Source: Kocuria rosea subsp. polaris (lineage in GTDB: Bacteria; Actinomycetota; Actinomycetes; Actinomycetales; Micrococcaceae). From it: DNA of 58,013 bases. The notes beneath the pieces were generated by a model that saw only the letters and a program-made list of their open reading frames with translations, did no database searches and was not told where the DNA came from. Below, piece by piece: positions 51,190-58,013 of this stretch. Position 1 is the stretch's first letter, and every line of letters begins with the position of its first letter. Position numbers and translations under genes: made by a program. The stretch spans positions 1-58,013 of the forward strand of contig NZ_LQBK01000021.1 in NCBI RefSeq assembly GCF_001483755.1, in the 5' to 3' direction.

Positions 51190-52503
51190 ATGACCCGCAC
51201 CACGGACGAGAGGACCGCTGTCCGTTCCCGCGCCGGCACGAACCCCGCCGCCGGCCTGCCCCGGGACTACGCCGGGCTCCAGGAGCACTTCCGGCCCCTG
51301 TTCGCGGAGATCGCCGCCGGCTCCCTGGACCGGGACCTCCAACGCGTGCTGCCCCACGCGGAGGTCCGCCGGCTGGACCGGGCCGGCTTCGGCGCCCTGC
51401 GCGTCCCGGCGGCCCACGGCGGTCCGGAGGTCGGCCTCGAGGACTTCACCCGGCTGCTGATCGACCTGGCCGAGGCCGACTCCAACATCGCCCACCTCTA
51501 CCGCTCCCACGCCGGCTTCGTGGAGTCCCTGCGCTTCCTGCCCCGGGAGCTCCAGGAGGTCTGGTACCCGCGGGTGCTGGCCGGGGCCACCGTGGGCAAC
51601 GCCTCCACGGAGAAGGGCGGCAACGCGCTCGGCACCCTGAACACCGTGCTGAGCCGGACCGCCGGGGGCTGGGAGCTCACCGGCCGGAAGTACTACGCCA
51701 CCGGCTCGGTCTTCTCCGACTACACCCGCGTCTCGGCCGCCCTGGACGGCCAGGACGGCCGCCGCTTCGCCGTCGTCCCCACGGACGCCGAGGGCGTCAC
51801 GCTCGAGGACGACTGGGACGGCTTCGGGCAGAAGCTCACCGGCACCGGCACCGCGGTCTTCGACCGGGTGCGCGTCCCGGACGACGCCGTGCTGGACCGC
51901 ACCGCCGGCAGCGCGGAGGCCGTCCACGAGGCCGCCTTCTTCCAGCTGGTGCTGCTGGCCGTGCTGGCCGGCATCGCCCGGGCCGCCCGGCGGGACGCCG
52001 TGGACACCATTGCCGCCCGCCGGCGGACCTTCAACACCGGGCTCGGCCTGCCGTTCCGGGAGGACCCGCTGATCCAGGAGGCCACCGGACGGATCTCCGC
52101 CAAGGCCTTCGCCGCGGAGGCCACCGTGCTGCACGCCGCCCGTGCCCTGGACGCCGGGATCGCCGCCGCCGCCGCGGCCGGCGCCGACCGGCCGGAGTTC
52201 ACCGGAACCCTCCCGGCGGCGCTGCACCAGTCCGAGATCGCCGTGGAGCACGCCCAGGTCACCGTGCCGGAGCTGGCGCTCGGCGCGGCCCAGGACCTGT
52301 TCCTCACCGTGGGCGCCTCCGCCACGTCCACGGCCAAGGGGCTGGACCGGCACTGGCGCAACGCCCAGACCGTGGCCACCCACAACCCGATCGCCTTCCG
52401 TGCCCGCGCCCTCGGCGACTACCTCATCAACGGCACCCTGCCGGAGGGCCTGAACGCCATCGGCGACGCGAAGACCCCCGCCGACCGAACCCCAGGAGCC
52501 TGA
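51190..52503 (+). CDS. Acyl-CoA-dehydrogenase-fold flavin monooxygenase (SfnB/DszC-like)
   Basis: The 437-residue protein has the acyl-CoA dehydrogenase fold with GRKYYATGSVFSDYTRVSAA in the FAD/FMN region, DDWDGFGQKLTGTGTAVFDRV and a C-terminal HNPIAFRARALGDYLING. These features are those of SfnB and DszC-type reduced-flavin-dependent oxygenases rather than true acyl-CoA dehydrogenases. Such enzymes take part in sulfone/sulfonate desulfurisation. It is first in a SAM-riboswitch operon and is followed 3 bp later by an MFS gene. No flavin reductase lies nearby. Confidence 0.85.
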   Translation: MTRTTDERTAVRSRAGTNPAAGLPRDYAGLQEHFRPLFAEIAAGSLDRDLQRVLPHAEVRRLDRAGFGALRVPAAHGGPEVGLEDFTRLLIDLAEADSNIAHLYRSHAGFVESLRFLPRELQEVWYPRVLAGATVGNASTEKGGNALGTLNTVLSRTAGGWELTGRKYYATGSVFSDYTRVSAALDGQDGRRFAVVPTDAEGVTLEDDWDGFGQKLTGTGTAVFDRVRVPDDAVLDRTAGSAEAVHEAAFFQLVLLAVLAGIARAARRDAVDTIAARRRTFNTGLGLPFREDPLIQEATGRISAKAFAAEATVLHAARALDAGIAAAAAAGADRPEFTGTLPAALHQSEIAVEHAQVTVPELALGAAQDLFLTVGASATSTAKGLDRHWRNAQTVATHNPIAFRARALGDYLINGTLPEGLNAIGDAKTPADRTPGA

Positions 52504-52506
52504 CCC

Positions 52507-53931
52507 ATGACCACCACGAGCACGGCCGCCGCGGGCCGCAGCAGCATCGTCCACGGCAAGAAGCGCGTCCTGGCCTCGGCCTTCGCCGGCACCACCATCG
52601 AGTGGTACGACTTCTACCTCTACGGCACCGCCGCCGCGCTGGTCTTCAACGTCCAGTTCTTCCCCATGGCCACCGAGGTCGGCGGCATCGTCGCGTCCTT
52701 CGCCACGCTCGCGGTCGGGGTCATCGCCCGGCCCCTGGGCGGGATCATCGCCGGGCACCTGGGCGACCGGATCGGCCGCAAGGCCCTGCTGGTGGCCTCC
52801 CTGATGCTCATGGGCGTGGCCTCCACCCTGATCGGGTTGCTGCCGACCTACGAGGTGATCGGCTGGTGGGCCGTCGTCGGGCTCGTGGTCCTGCGCATCC
52901 TCCAGGGCCTGTCCGCCGGCGCCGAGTGGGGCGGCTCCGCGCTGCTGAGCGTGGAGCACTCACCGGCCCGGCACCGCGGGTTCTTCGGGTCCTTCACCCA
53001 GATCGGCTCCTCGGCCGGCATGCTGCTGGCCACCGGGGCGTTCTTCATCGTGCAGAACGTCATGAGCGAGGAGCAGTTCGCCGCCTACGGCTGGCGCATC
53101 CCCTTCCTGCTCTCCGCCCTGCTCGTGGCGATCGGCCTGTGGATCCGCCTCGGCGTGGCCGACGCCCCGGAGTTCCTGGCGCACCGGGCCTCGGGCAACG
53201 TGGCCACCGCGCCCCTGCGGGAGCTGCTGACCCACCACCGCCGCCCACTGCTGGTCACGATCGGCCTGCGCCTGGCCCAGAACGCCGTCTACTACCTGGT
53301 GACGGTCTACATGCTGACCTACCTGCGGGACGTGCGCGGGGACAGCGCCGCGGGCGTGACCGCGGTGATGATCGCCTCGGCCATCGGCCTGTTCTCGACC
53401 CCGTTCTGGGGCTGGCTCTCCGACCGGGTGGGCCGCAAGGTCGTCTCGGTGACCGCCTACGCGGCGATCGGCGTCTTCGGCTGGGTGCTGTTCGCCTTCC
53501 TCGACACCGGCCCGCTCGCCCTGCTGCCGCTCGTGGTGATCCTGGGCATCAACCTCGTCCACGACGCGATCTACGGGCCGCAGGCGGCCTGGTTCGCCGA
53601 GCAGTTCCCGGTGCACGTGCGCTACTCGGGGGTGAGCTTCGGCTACCAGGTCGGCACCGTCCTGGGCGGCGGGCTGATGCCGATGATCGCCGCCCTGCTC
53701 TTCGCCGCCGGCGGGGGCACCCCGTGGCTGATCGCCGGCTACCTCTCCGGACTGGCGGTGCTCTCGATCGTCGCCGCCCTGGCCGCGAAGGACCCCGCCC
53801 GCGAGCAGCGCGGCACCGAGCTCACCGACCTGCACGACATCCGCAGCGCCCTCGGCGCGACCCGAGCCGCCGACGCCGGGACCACCCCCGGGACCACCCC
53901 CGAGACAACCCCTGCGAGGAGCACCGTATGA
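52507..53931 (+). CDS. MHS-family MFS transporter in the organosulfur operon
   Basis: The 474-residue transporter has 12 helices and metabolite:H+ symporter features: AGTTIEWYDFYLYGTAAALVF at helix 1, HLGDRIGRKALLV in loop 2-3 and SDRVGRKVVSV in loop 8-9. Members import organic acids and similar anions. In this operon it probably imports the organosulfur compound attacked by the two monooxygenases; that substrate is an inference. Its stop overlaps the LLM monooxygenase ATG. Confidence 0.87.
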   Translation: MTTTSTAAAGRSSIVHGKKRVLASAFAGTTIEWYDFYLYGTAAALVFNVQFFPMATEVGGIVASFATLAVGVIARPLGGIIAGHLGDRIGRKALLVASLMLMGVASTLIGLLPTYEVIGWWAVVGLVVLRILQGLSAGAEWGGSALLSVEHSPARHRGFFGSFTQIGSSAGMLLATGAFFIVQNVMSEEQFAAYGWRIPFLLSALLVAIGLWIRLGVADAPEFLAHRASGNVATAPLRELLTHHRRPLLVTIGLRLAQNAVYYLVTVYMLTYLRDVRGDSAAGVTAVMIASAIGLFSTPFWGWLSDRVGRKVVSVTAYAAIGVFGWVLFAFLDTGPLALLPLVVILGINLVHDAIYGPQAAWFAEQFPVHVRYSGVSFGYQVGTVLGGGLMPMIAALLFAAGGGTPWLIAGYLSGLAVLSIVAALAAKDPAREQRGTELTDLHDIRSALGATRAADAGTTPGTTPETTPARSTV

Positions 53932-55298
53932 GCCGCCCCCTGCTGCTGAACGCCTTCGACATGATGGTGCCCGTGCACCAGTCACCGGGACTGTGGCGCC
54001 ACCCCGAGGCCGGGGTCACGCGGTTCGACACGCTCGAGTACTGGACGTCCCTGGCTCGCACCCTCGAGGAGGGCGGCTTCGCCTCGCTGTTCCTGGCGGA
54101 CATCCCCGGCGTCTACGACGTGTACGGCGGCGGGACCGAGGCCACCGCCCGCGGAGGAGTGCAGTACCCGCTGCTCGACCCGCTCGTCGCGGTGCCGGCG
54201 ATGGCCGCGGCGACCGAGCGGCTCGGCTTCGGGGTGACCGCCTCGGTCACCTACGAGGCCCCCTACCTGCTGGCCCGCACCTTCGCGACCCTGGACCACT
54301 TCACCCGCGGCCGGGTGGCGTGGAACGTGGTCACCTCCTACCAGGACTCCGCCGCCCGGAACCTGGGCATGGACCGGCAGATCCCGCACGACGAGCGCTA
54401 CGACCGCGCCGACGAGTACATGGAGGTCATGTACAAGCTCCTCGAGGGATCCTTCGAACCCGGGGCCGTGAAGGCCGACGCCGGCGCCGGGGTCTTCGTG
54501 GACCCCGACCTCGCGCACCCCGTCGGCCACGAGGGGACCTGGTTCTCCGTGCCCGGCCACGCGCTGACCCACCCCGGGCCCCAGGGCACCCCGCTGCTGT
54601 TCCAGGCCGGCGCCTCGAAGCGCGGACAGCAGTTCGCCGTCGACCACGCAGAGGCCATCTTCTTCATCGGCAACACCCCGCAGCTCGTGCGCCGGTGGAC
54701 CGACGGGGTCCGGGCCGAGCTCGCCGAGCGGGGGCGGGCCGAGGACGCCGTGAAGACCTTCACCATGGCCACGGTGGTGGTCGCCGAGACCGATGAGGAG
54801 GCCCACGCCAGACTGGCGGGGTACCGCCGGCACGTGGACATCGAGGGGGCGCTGTCCCTGTTCGGCGGCTGGACCGGGGTGGACCTCTCCGGGGCGGACC
54901 CCGAGGCGCCGCTCGAATACGCGGCCACCGACGCCAACCAGTCCGCGCTCGCGGCGTTCACCTCGCTGTCCCCCGACCGGACCTGGATGGTGCGGGACCT
55001 GGCCGAGTTCGTGGCCATCGGCGGCCGCGGGCCCGTCATCGCCGGCGCCCCCGGCACCGTGGCGGACGAGCTGGAGCGCTGGCGCGAGGAGGCCGGAGTC
55101 GACGGCTTCAACATCTCGGCTGCCGTGCGGCCGGCGGACCTGGAGCGGTTCAGCACGATGGTGTCACCGGAGCTGCGGCGCCGGGGCCTGCTGCCGGAAC
55201 CCGGCACCGTCCCCGCCGGCAGGACGCTGCGCGAGGCGCTGACCGGGGCCGGTCCGCGTCTGGCCGACGACCACCGCGGGGCCTCCTACCGCCGGTGA
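53928..55298 (+). CDS. LLM-class FMN-dependent monooxygenase (NtaA/SnaA/DszA group)
   Basis: The 456-residue luciferase-like enzyme has LARTLEEGGFASLFLADIPGV, ASVTYEAPYLLARTFATLDH, GRVAWNVVTSYQDSAARNLG and GTPLLFQAGASKRGQQFA. These are hallmarks of the NtaA/SnaA/DszA group, which use FMNH2 to oxidise sulfones, nitrilotriacetate or related substrates. The ATG overlaps the MFS stop (ATGA). It is the last gene of the SAM-regulated operon. Confidence 0.9.
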   Translation: MSRPLLLNAFDMMVPVHQSPGLWRHPEAGVTRFDTLEYWTSLARTLEEGGFASLFLADIPGVYDVYGGGTEATARGGVQYPLLDPLVAVPAMAAATERLGFGVTASVTYEAPYLLARTFATLDHFTRGRVAWNVVTSYQDSAARNLGMDRQIPHDERYDRADEYMEVMYKLLEGSFEPGAVKADAGAGVFVDPDLAHPVGHEGTWFSVPGHALTHPGPQGTPLLFQAGASKRGQQFAVDHAEAIFFIGNTPQLVRRWTDGVRAELAERGRAEDAVKTFTMATVVVAETDEEAHARLAGYRRHVDIEGALSLFGGWTGVDLSGADPEAPLEYAATDANQSALAAFTSLSPDRTWMVRDLAEFVAIGGRGPVIAGAPGTVADELERWREEAGVDGFNISAAVRPADLERFSTMVSPELRRRGLLPEPGTVPAGRTLREALTGAGPRLADDHRGASYRR

Positions 55299-55357
55299 CC
55301 GCTGGGCCTTCGAGGCACACCGCTCGACGGGTCCGTCGGACGGTCACTGTCCCGGTT

Positions 55358-55416
55358 CCTCGGCGCGGCGGAGTGCACCTGCCCCGGAGAGGGCGGAGCA
55401 CTTCGCCGCGCCGAGG
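55358..55416. terminator. 19-bp near-perfect inverted repeat between convergent operons
   Basis: The 5' arm at 55358-55376 (starting CCTCGGCGCGGCG) pairs with the 3' arm at 55398-55416 (ending CGCCGCGCCGAGG) with one mismatch. The loop is 21 nt and C/G-rich. It lies between the ends of the LLM and SQR-like genes and could terminate both strands. The rest of 55299-55525 holds nothing recognised. Confidence 0.65.
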
Positions 55417-55525
55417 CGCAGAAGGCGACCAGCGGCCGCCGGGGAACGGATCATGGGGGTCGCGGGCAATCAGGTGCCATCGGAGAGGGGAACGAGGCGC
55501 CCCGGATGTGTCCACACATGGTCCA

Positions 55526-56743
55526 CTAGAAGCCCCGGAGGATCACGTTCCAGTAGTCCCGGGGGAGGACCTCGAGGTCGAAGAACCAGGAGGCGCGGTT
55601 CGGGGCCAGCAGCGGCACACCGGGGATGCTGGGTGCCAGTTCGTTGTCCCGGTCGAACTCGGCCAGCACGGCCCGGCCCCGCTGCACCGTCACGGGGGTC
55701 ACGGTGTACCCGTCGTAGAAGGCGGTGGGCTCCCGGCCATCGCGGGTGGCCAGGAGATTCTCGGTGAGGATCTTCGTCTGGTGGCGCAGTGCCCCGCCGG
55801 ACGAGGTGGTCTCCAGCGCGGCAGCGTCCCCGCAGGCCCACACGCCGGGCACACGGCGGTGACGCAGGGTCTGTGCATCCACGTCCGCGTAGCCGGCCCA
55901 AGCGGTGCCCGCGCCCGGCGCGACGCCCAGTCCCGCGTCGGCGATCCAGGCCGGGGCCCGGTGGACGGGGCTGTGGTGCAGCAGGTCGTAGGGCAGGTCC
56001 CGGGGCGTCCCGTCGACCGTGGCCCGCAGCCGGCGGGAGCCGGCCTCGATCGACTGCACGTGGGCGCTCGTCAGGACCGTGATGCCGTAGCGCCGGACCC
56101 AGGGCTGCAGCACCCGGTCCACGTCCGGCTGGCCGAACACGGTGGCGGTGGGCGTCAGCAGGGTCACCTCGATGTCCTGCAGGACACCCTGGCGCTGCCA
56201 GTAGTCGCAGGCCAGGTAGAGGATCTTCTGCCCGATCTGCGGAGTGGGCGCCGGGCCGTCCGGGATGGTGAACAGCGCCCGGCCGCGGCGCAGCCCGCGG
56301 ATCAGCTCCCAGGTCTTGGGTGCCAGCTCCACGGTGTAGTTGGTCGAGGCGTGCGGGCCGGCCATCGCCTCGGCACTGCCGGGGACACGGTCCCAGTCCG
56401 GGGTGGAGCCGGCGCAGATCACGACGTCCCGGTAGCCGATGTGCTCGCCGGACGACAGCGTGGCCGTCCGTGCTGCCGGATCCAGTGCCTGGACACGGTC
56501 CTGGACCCATCGCACGCCGCGAGGCATCACGCGGTGCTGGGCCCGGGACATCTGCCGCACGGTCTTCAGCCCGGCGCCCACGTAGGAGAGCATCGGCCGG
56601 TAGTGGTGCGTGGACTTCGGCTCCGCGATCACGATGTCCGTGATGCCCCTGCGGCGCAGTCGTGCGGCCAGCGAGATCCCGGCATTGCCGCCGCCGATCA
56701 CGAGGACGTCAGTGGCGTGATCCGAGGGTGCAGTGGTCATCAT
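55526..56743 (-). CDS. SQR-like FAD-dependent oxidoreductase lacking canonical cysteines
   Basis: The 405-residue flavoprotein has DVLVIGGGNAGISLAARLRR at the N-terminus and a second FAD motif GVWACGDAAALE. A type II SQR-like region follows (GQKILYLACDYWQRQGVL, TATVFGQPDVDRVLQPW). In human-type SQR one catalytic cysteine precedes the QKIMYL segment and the other is in GDC. Here the first region has Thr/Pro and the second reads GDA, with a cysteine three residues earlier. The enzyme may use a different mechanism or substrate. The C-terminal amphipathic tail could attach it to the membrane. The start is ATG 56743 with GGAG upstream. Confidence 0.75.
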   Translation of the reverse strand: MMTTAPSDHATDVLVIGGGNAGISLAARLRRRGITDIVIAEPKSTHHYRPMLSYVGAGLKTVRQMSRAQHRVMPRGVRWVQDRVQALDPAARTATLSSGEHIGYRDVVICAGSTPDWDRVPGSAEAMAGPHASTNYTVELAPKTWELIRGLRRGRALFTIPDGPAPTPQIGQKILYLACDYWQRQGVLQDIEVTLLTPTATVFGQPDVDRVLQPWVRRYGITVLTSAHVQSIEAGSRRLRATVDGTPRDLPYDLLHHSPVHRAPAWIADAGLGVAPGAGTAWAGYADVDAQTLRHRRVPGVWACGDAAALETTSSGGALRHQTKILTENLLATRDGREPTAFYDGYTVTPVTVQRGRAVLAEFDRDNELAPSIPGVPLLAPNRASWFFDLEVLPRDYWNVILRGF

Positions 56744-57139
56744 GACTCCGTGGGACGAGGATGGCTCCACGGCCCCGAGCGGGGCCGCCCGACCATTCGA
56801 CCACGAGCCGCGGCGCCCGCGCCCGAGCGGTGGGCATCCGAGGATTGAGAGGCTCCATGGGCGTCCATGTCGAGGAACTTGCCCGTCAGGACAGCTGATC
56901 GACGGTGCGATGCCGGTGCCTGTTCCGCCAAGGGTCCGGATGAAGTGGCGTCCTGTGTCCCATGGGATGCGAGACGTCTCGTCGAGCTCGAGGTGACTGT
57001 GCCACTTCCTTGGTAATGGGACGGCCGGCTTCCGAATCTCCATTCGCGGTCCGTAGTCGGCGAGTTGTGTTCCAGAAGTTGATTCAAAACTGTTGTCTCG
57101 TTTTCTTCGTACGGAACCGACTTTCAGTACGCTGAGCCG
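56744..57139. other. 396-bp intergenic region, no gene found
   Basis: No convincing gene is present on either strand. The last 80 bp before the resolvase are AT-richer than the surroundings and contain a likely -10 (TACGCT, 57128-57133) 6 nt from the resolvase ATG. A divergent promoter for the SQR-like gene should lie at the left end, but I cannot point to a clear one. Confidence 0.5.
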
Positions 57140-57771
57140 ATGGATTTGGGGTACGCGCGGGTCTCGACGGCCAAACAGGACCTGGACCGGCAGATCGATG
57201 CCCTTCGGCAGGTCGGCATCGCCGCCGAGCGGATCTATGTGGACAAGAAATCCGGGGCCACCACCGACCACCCGGGTCTGACCGCGGCCCTGGCCTACGC
57301 CCGGGAGGGCGACGTGATCGTGGTGCACGCCCTGGACCGGCTCGGACGCACCGTGTGCGACACCCTGAACCTGATCCACGACCTCGCCGAGCGAGGGATC
57401 GGGGTGCGCAACCTGGCGGATCCAATCAAAGTCGACTCCACCAACCCGAGTGACCCGATGGTGCAGCTGGCGGTGGTGCTGCTGGCGTTGTTCGGGCAGA
57501 TGGACGCACCTACACCCTCGAACGCACCGCCCACGCGGGGGCGGTGGCTACCGCGAAGGGCCGGCGGACAGGGCGGCCCTCGGTGGTGGACCCGGACAAG
57601 CTGGCCTACGCGGCGCACCTGCGCGATACCGGGAACACGATCGCGGAGATCGTGGTCAAGACCGGGATCGCCCGCACCACCCTCTACCGTCACCTGCCTC
57701 CCCGGGCGCCGGAGCCGGTGACCGCTGGGCCAGTGGCCACCGCTGAGCCCGGCCCTGGCTCGGTGGACTGA
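57140..57771 (+). pseudogene. Frameshifted serine recombinase (Tn3-type resolvase/invertase)
   Basis: The first frame encodes a normal resolvase catalytic domain: YARVSTAKQDLDRQIDALR with the catalytic serine, VHALDRLGRTVCDTL and PMVQLAVVLLALFGQM. After 57504 the homology continues in the next frame: RTYTLERTAHAGAVATAKG, then RRTGRPSVV and a helix-turn-helix NTIAEIVVKTGIARTTLYRH. A typical sequence would read ATG-GAG-CGC at the junction, while here it is ATG-GA-CGC, consistent with a one-base deletion. It is likely a decayed mobile-element remnant, unless it is a sequencing error. Confidence 0.8.
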
Positions 57772-58013
57772 CTCCTATGGGTCGCCGTAGGAGTGGCGTT
57801 TGTCGGTCCTGGTGATCTTCAGCAGCGCGTGGCCTCCCCAGGTTTGGAGTGCGACCAGGAGCGTGTACCCACAGTGTCTGCCCGGCGCTCTACAGATCCA
57901 GGGGTCTCACGATGAGGCGCAGAATCTTCGCCGCGAACTGCTGGTTGCGGGTTTGCAGGCGGTGCGCAGTCCCCTGCGTGTCAGGGTGAGTTGAGTCCAG
58001 TGGTTCACAGCAA
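57772..58013. other. Region after the resolvase, no gene assigned
   Basis: A small stem CTCCTA/TAGGAG (57771-57792) follows the resolvase. The rest shows only short frames, none recognisable, though a piece reading NLRRELLVAGLQAV could be a fragment of a mobile-element gene. The window ends here. Confidence 0.4.

Noticed and set aside
50931-55298. Single open frame of about 1450 codons across the SAM riboswitch and three genes
   Set aside because: Only its last third (53928-55298) is coding. The rest runs through structured RNA and genes that are clearly read in other frames.
56740-57087. Possible 115-aa gene upstream of the SQR-like gene
   Set aside because: It has atypical composition, no ribosome-binding site and no recognisable domain, and it would overlap the SQR-like start region.
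57800-57994. Possible 64-aa gene at the right edge
   Set aside because: No ribosome-binding site and no family; at most a fragment of a mobile-element gene.

Overview
The window reads as chromosomal DNA of a high-GC Gram-positive actinobacterium, most likely in the Micrococcales (a Kocuria- or Micrococcaceae-like organism). This is inferred from the very high G+C of the coding regions, tightly overlapping ATGA/GTGA gene junctions, frequent GTG starts, several apparently leaderless promoters and typical actinobacterial families (polyphosphate glucokinase, MoeZ-type ThiF-rhodanese, DUF3140, DUF1540). No rRNA, tRNA, CRISPR array or intact mobile element was seen. The only mobile-element trace is a frameshifted serine recombinase at the right end.

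Layout, left to right. (1) 1-1.1 kb: the tail of a membrane protein and a two-TM potassium-channel protein. (2) 1.1-9.3 kb, minus strand: a compact complex I-like membrane-arm operon, nuoA / NuoB-like / nuoH / nuoJ / nuoK / nuoL / nuoM / nuoN. It has no nuoC-G or nuoI, and the NuoB-like protein is degenerate, cysteine-poor and His-rich. (3) 9.5-13.3 kb: a cysteine-rich copper-storage protein, then zinc-type ABC uptake genes, a Fur/Zur-type regulator and a zinc-binding lipoprotein. The two uptake promoters share the same overlapping operator and leaderless start. (4) 13.5-18.4 kb: an MFS exporter with an ArsR repressor, an OmpR-type two-component system and a membrane acyltransferase-like protein. 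(5) 18.5-25.2 kb: a siderophore ABC system (binding protein, two FecCD permeases, ATPase) under an IdeR/DtxR-type box, a DUF1540 protein, an unknown protein, and an isochorismate-synthase homologue whose catalytic residues are mostly replaced. The last is driven by a second copy of the same iron-box promoter.

(6) 25.3-35.4 kb: a CynX-type MFS, an ascorbate-type PTS (IIA-IIB fusion plus IIC), a D-threonine aldolase/D-serine dehydratase-like PLP enzyme, a secreted calcineurin-like phosphoesterase, a thioredoxin-reductase-like flavoprotein divergent from an XRE-cupin regulator, and polyphosphate glucokinase. (7) 35.6-39.1 kb: small unknown proteins and a DHA2 MFS exporter with its TetR repressor. 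(8) 39.1-43.9 kb: a complete malonate module (GntR/FCD regulator, malonyl-CoA decarboxylase, malonyl-CoA synthetase, MadL, MadM) closed by a strong terminator. (9) 43.9-46.2 kb: a two-domain VOC dioxygenase/glyoxalase and a tail-anchored Pro/Gly-rich protein. (10) 46.2-50.8 kb: thiamine thiazole synthesis, with thiE divergent from a TPP riboswitch-led thiO-thiS-thiG-thiF operon. (11) 50.9-55.3 kb: a SAM riboswitch-led operon for organosulfur scavenging (SfnB/DszC-like oxygenase, MHS-family transporter, LLM monooxygenase). (12) 55.5-58 kb: an SQR-like flavoprotein without the expected cysteines, and the broken resolvase.

The common thread is metal, iron and sulfur homeostasis plus small-molecule uptake, with many short regulons each led by its own operator. 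The most unusual items are the reduced complex I operon and the degenerate isochorismate synthase with its duplicated iron-regulated promoter. All family assignments were made by eye from the translated sequence; no database search was run.
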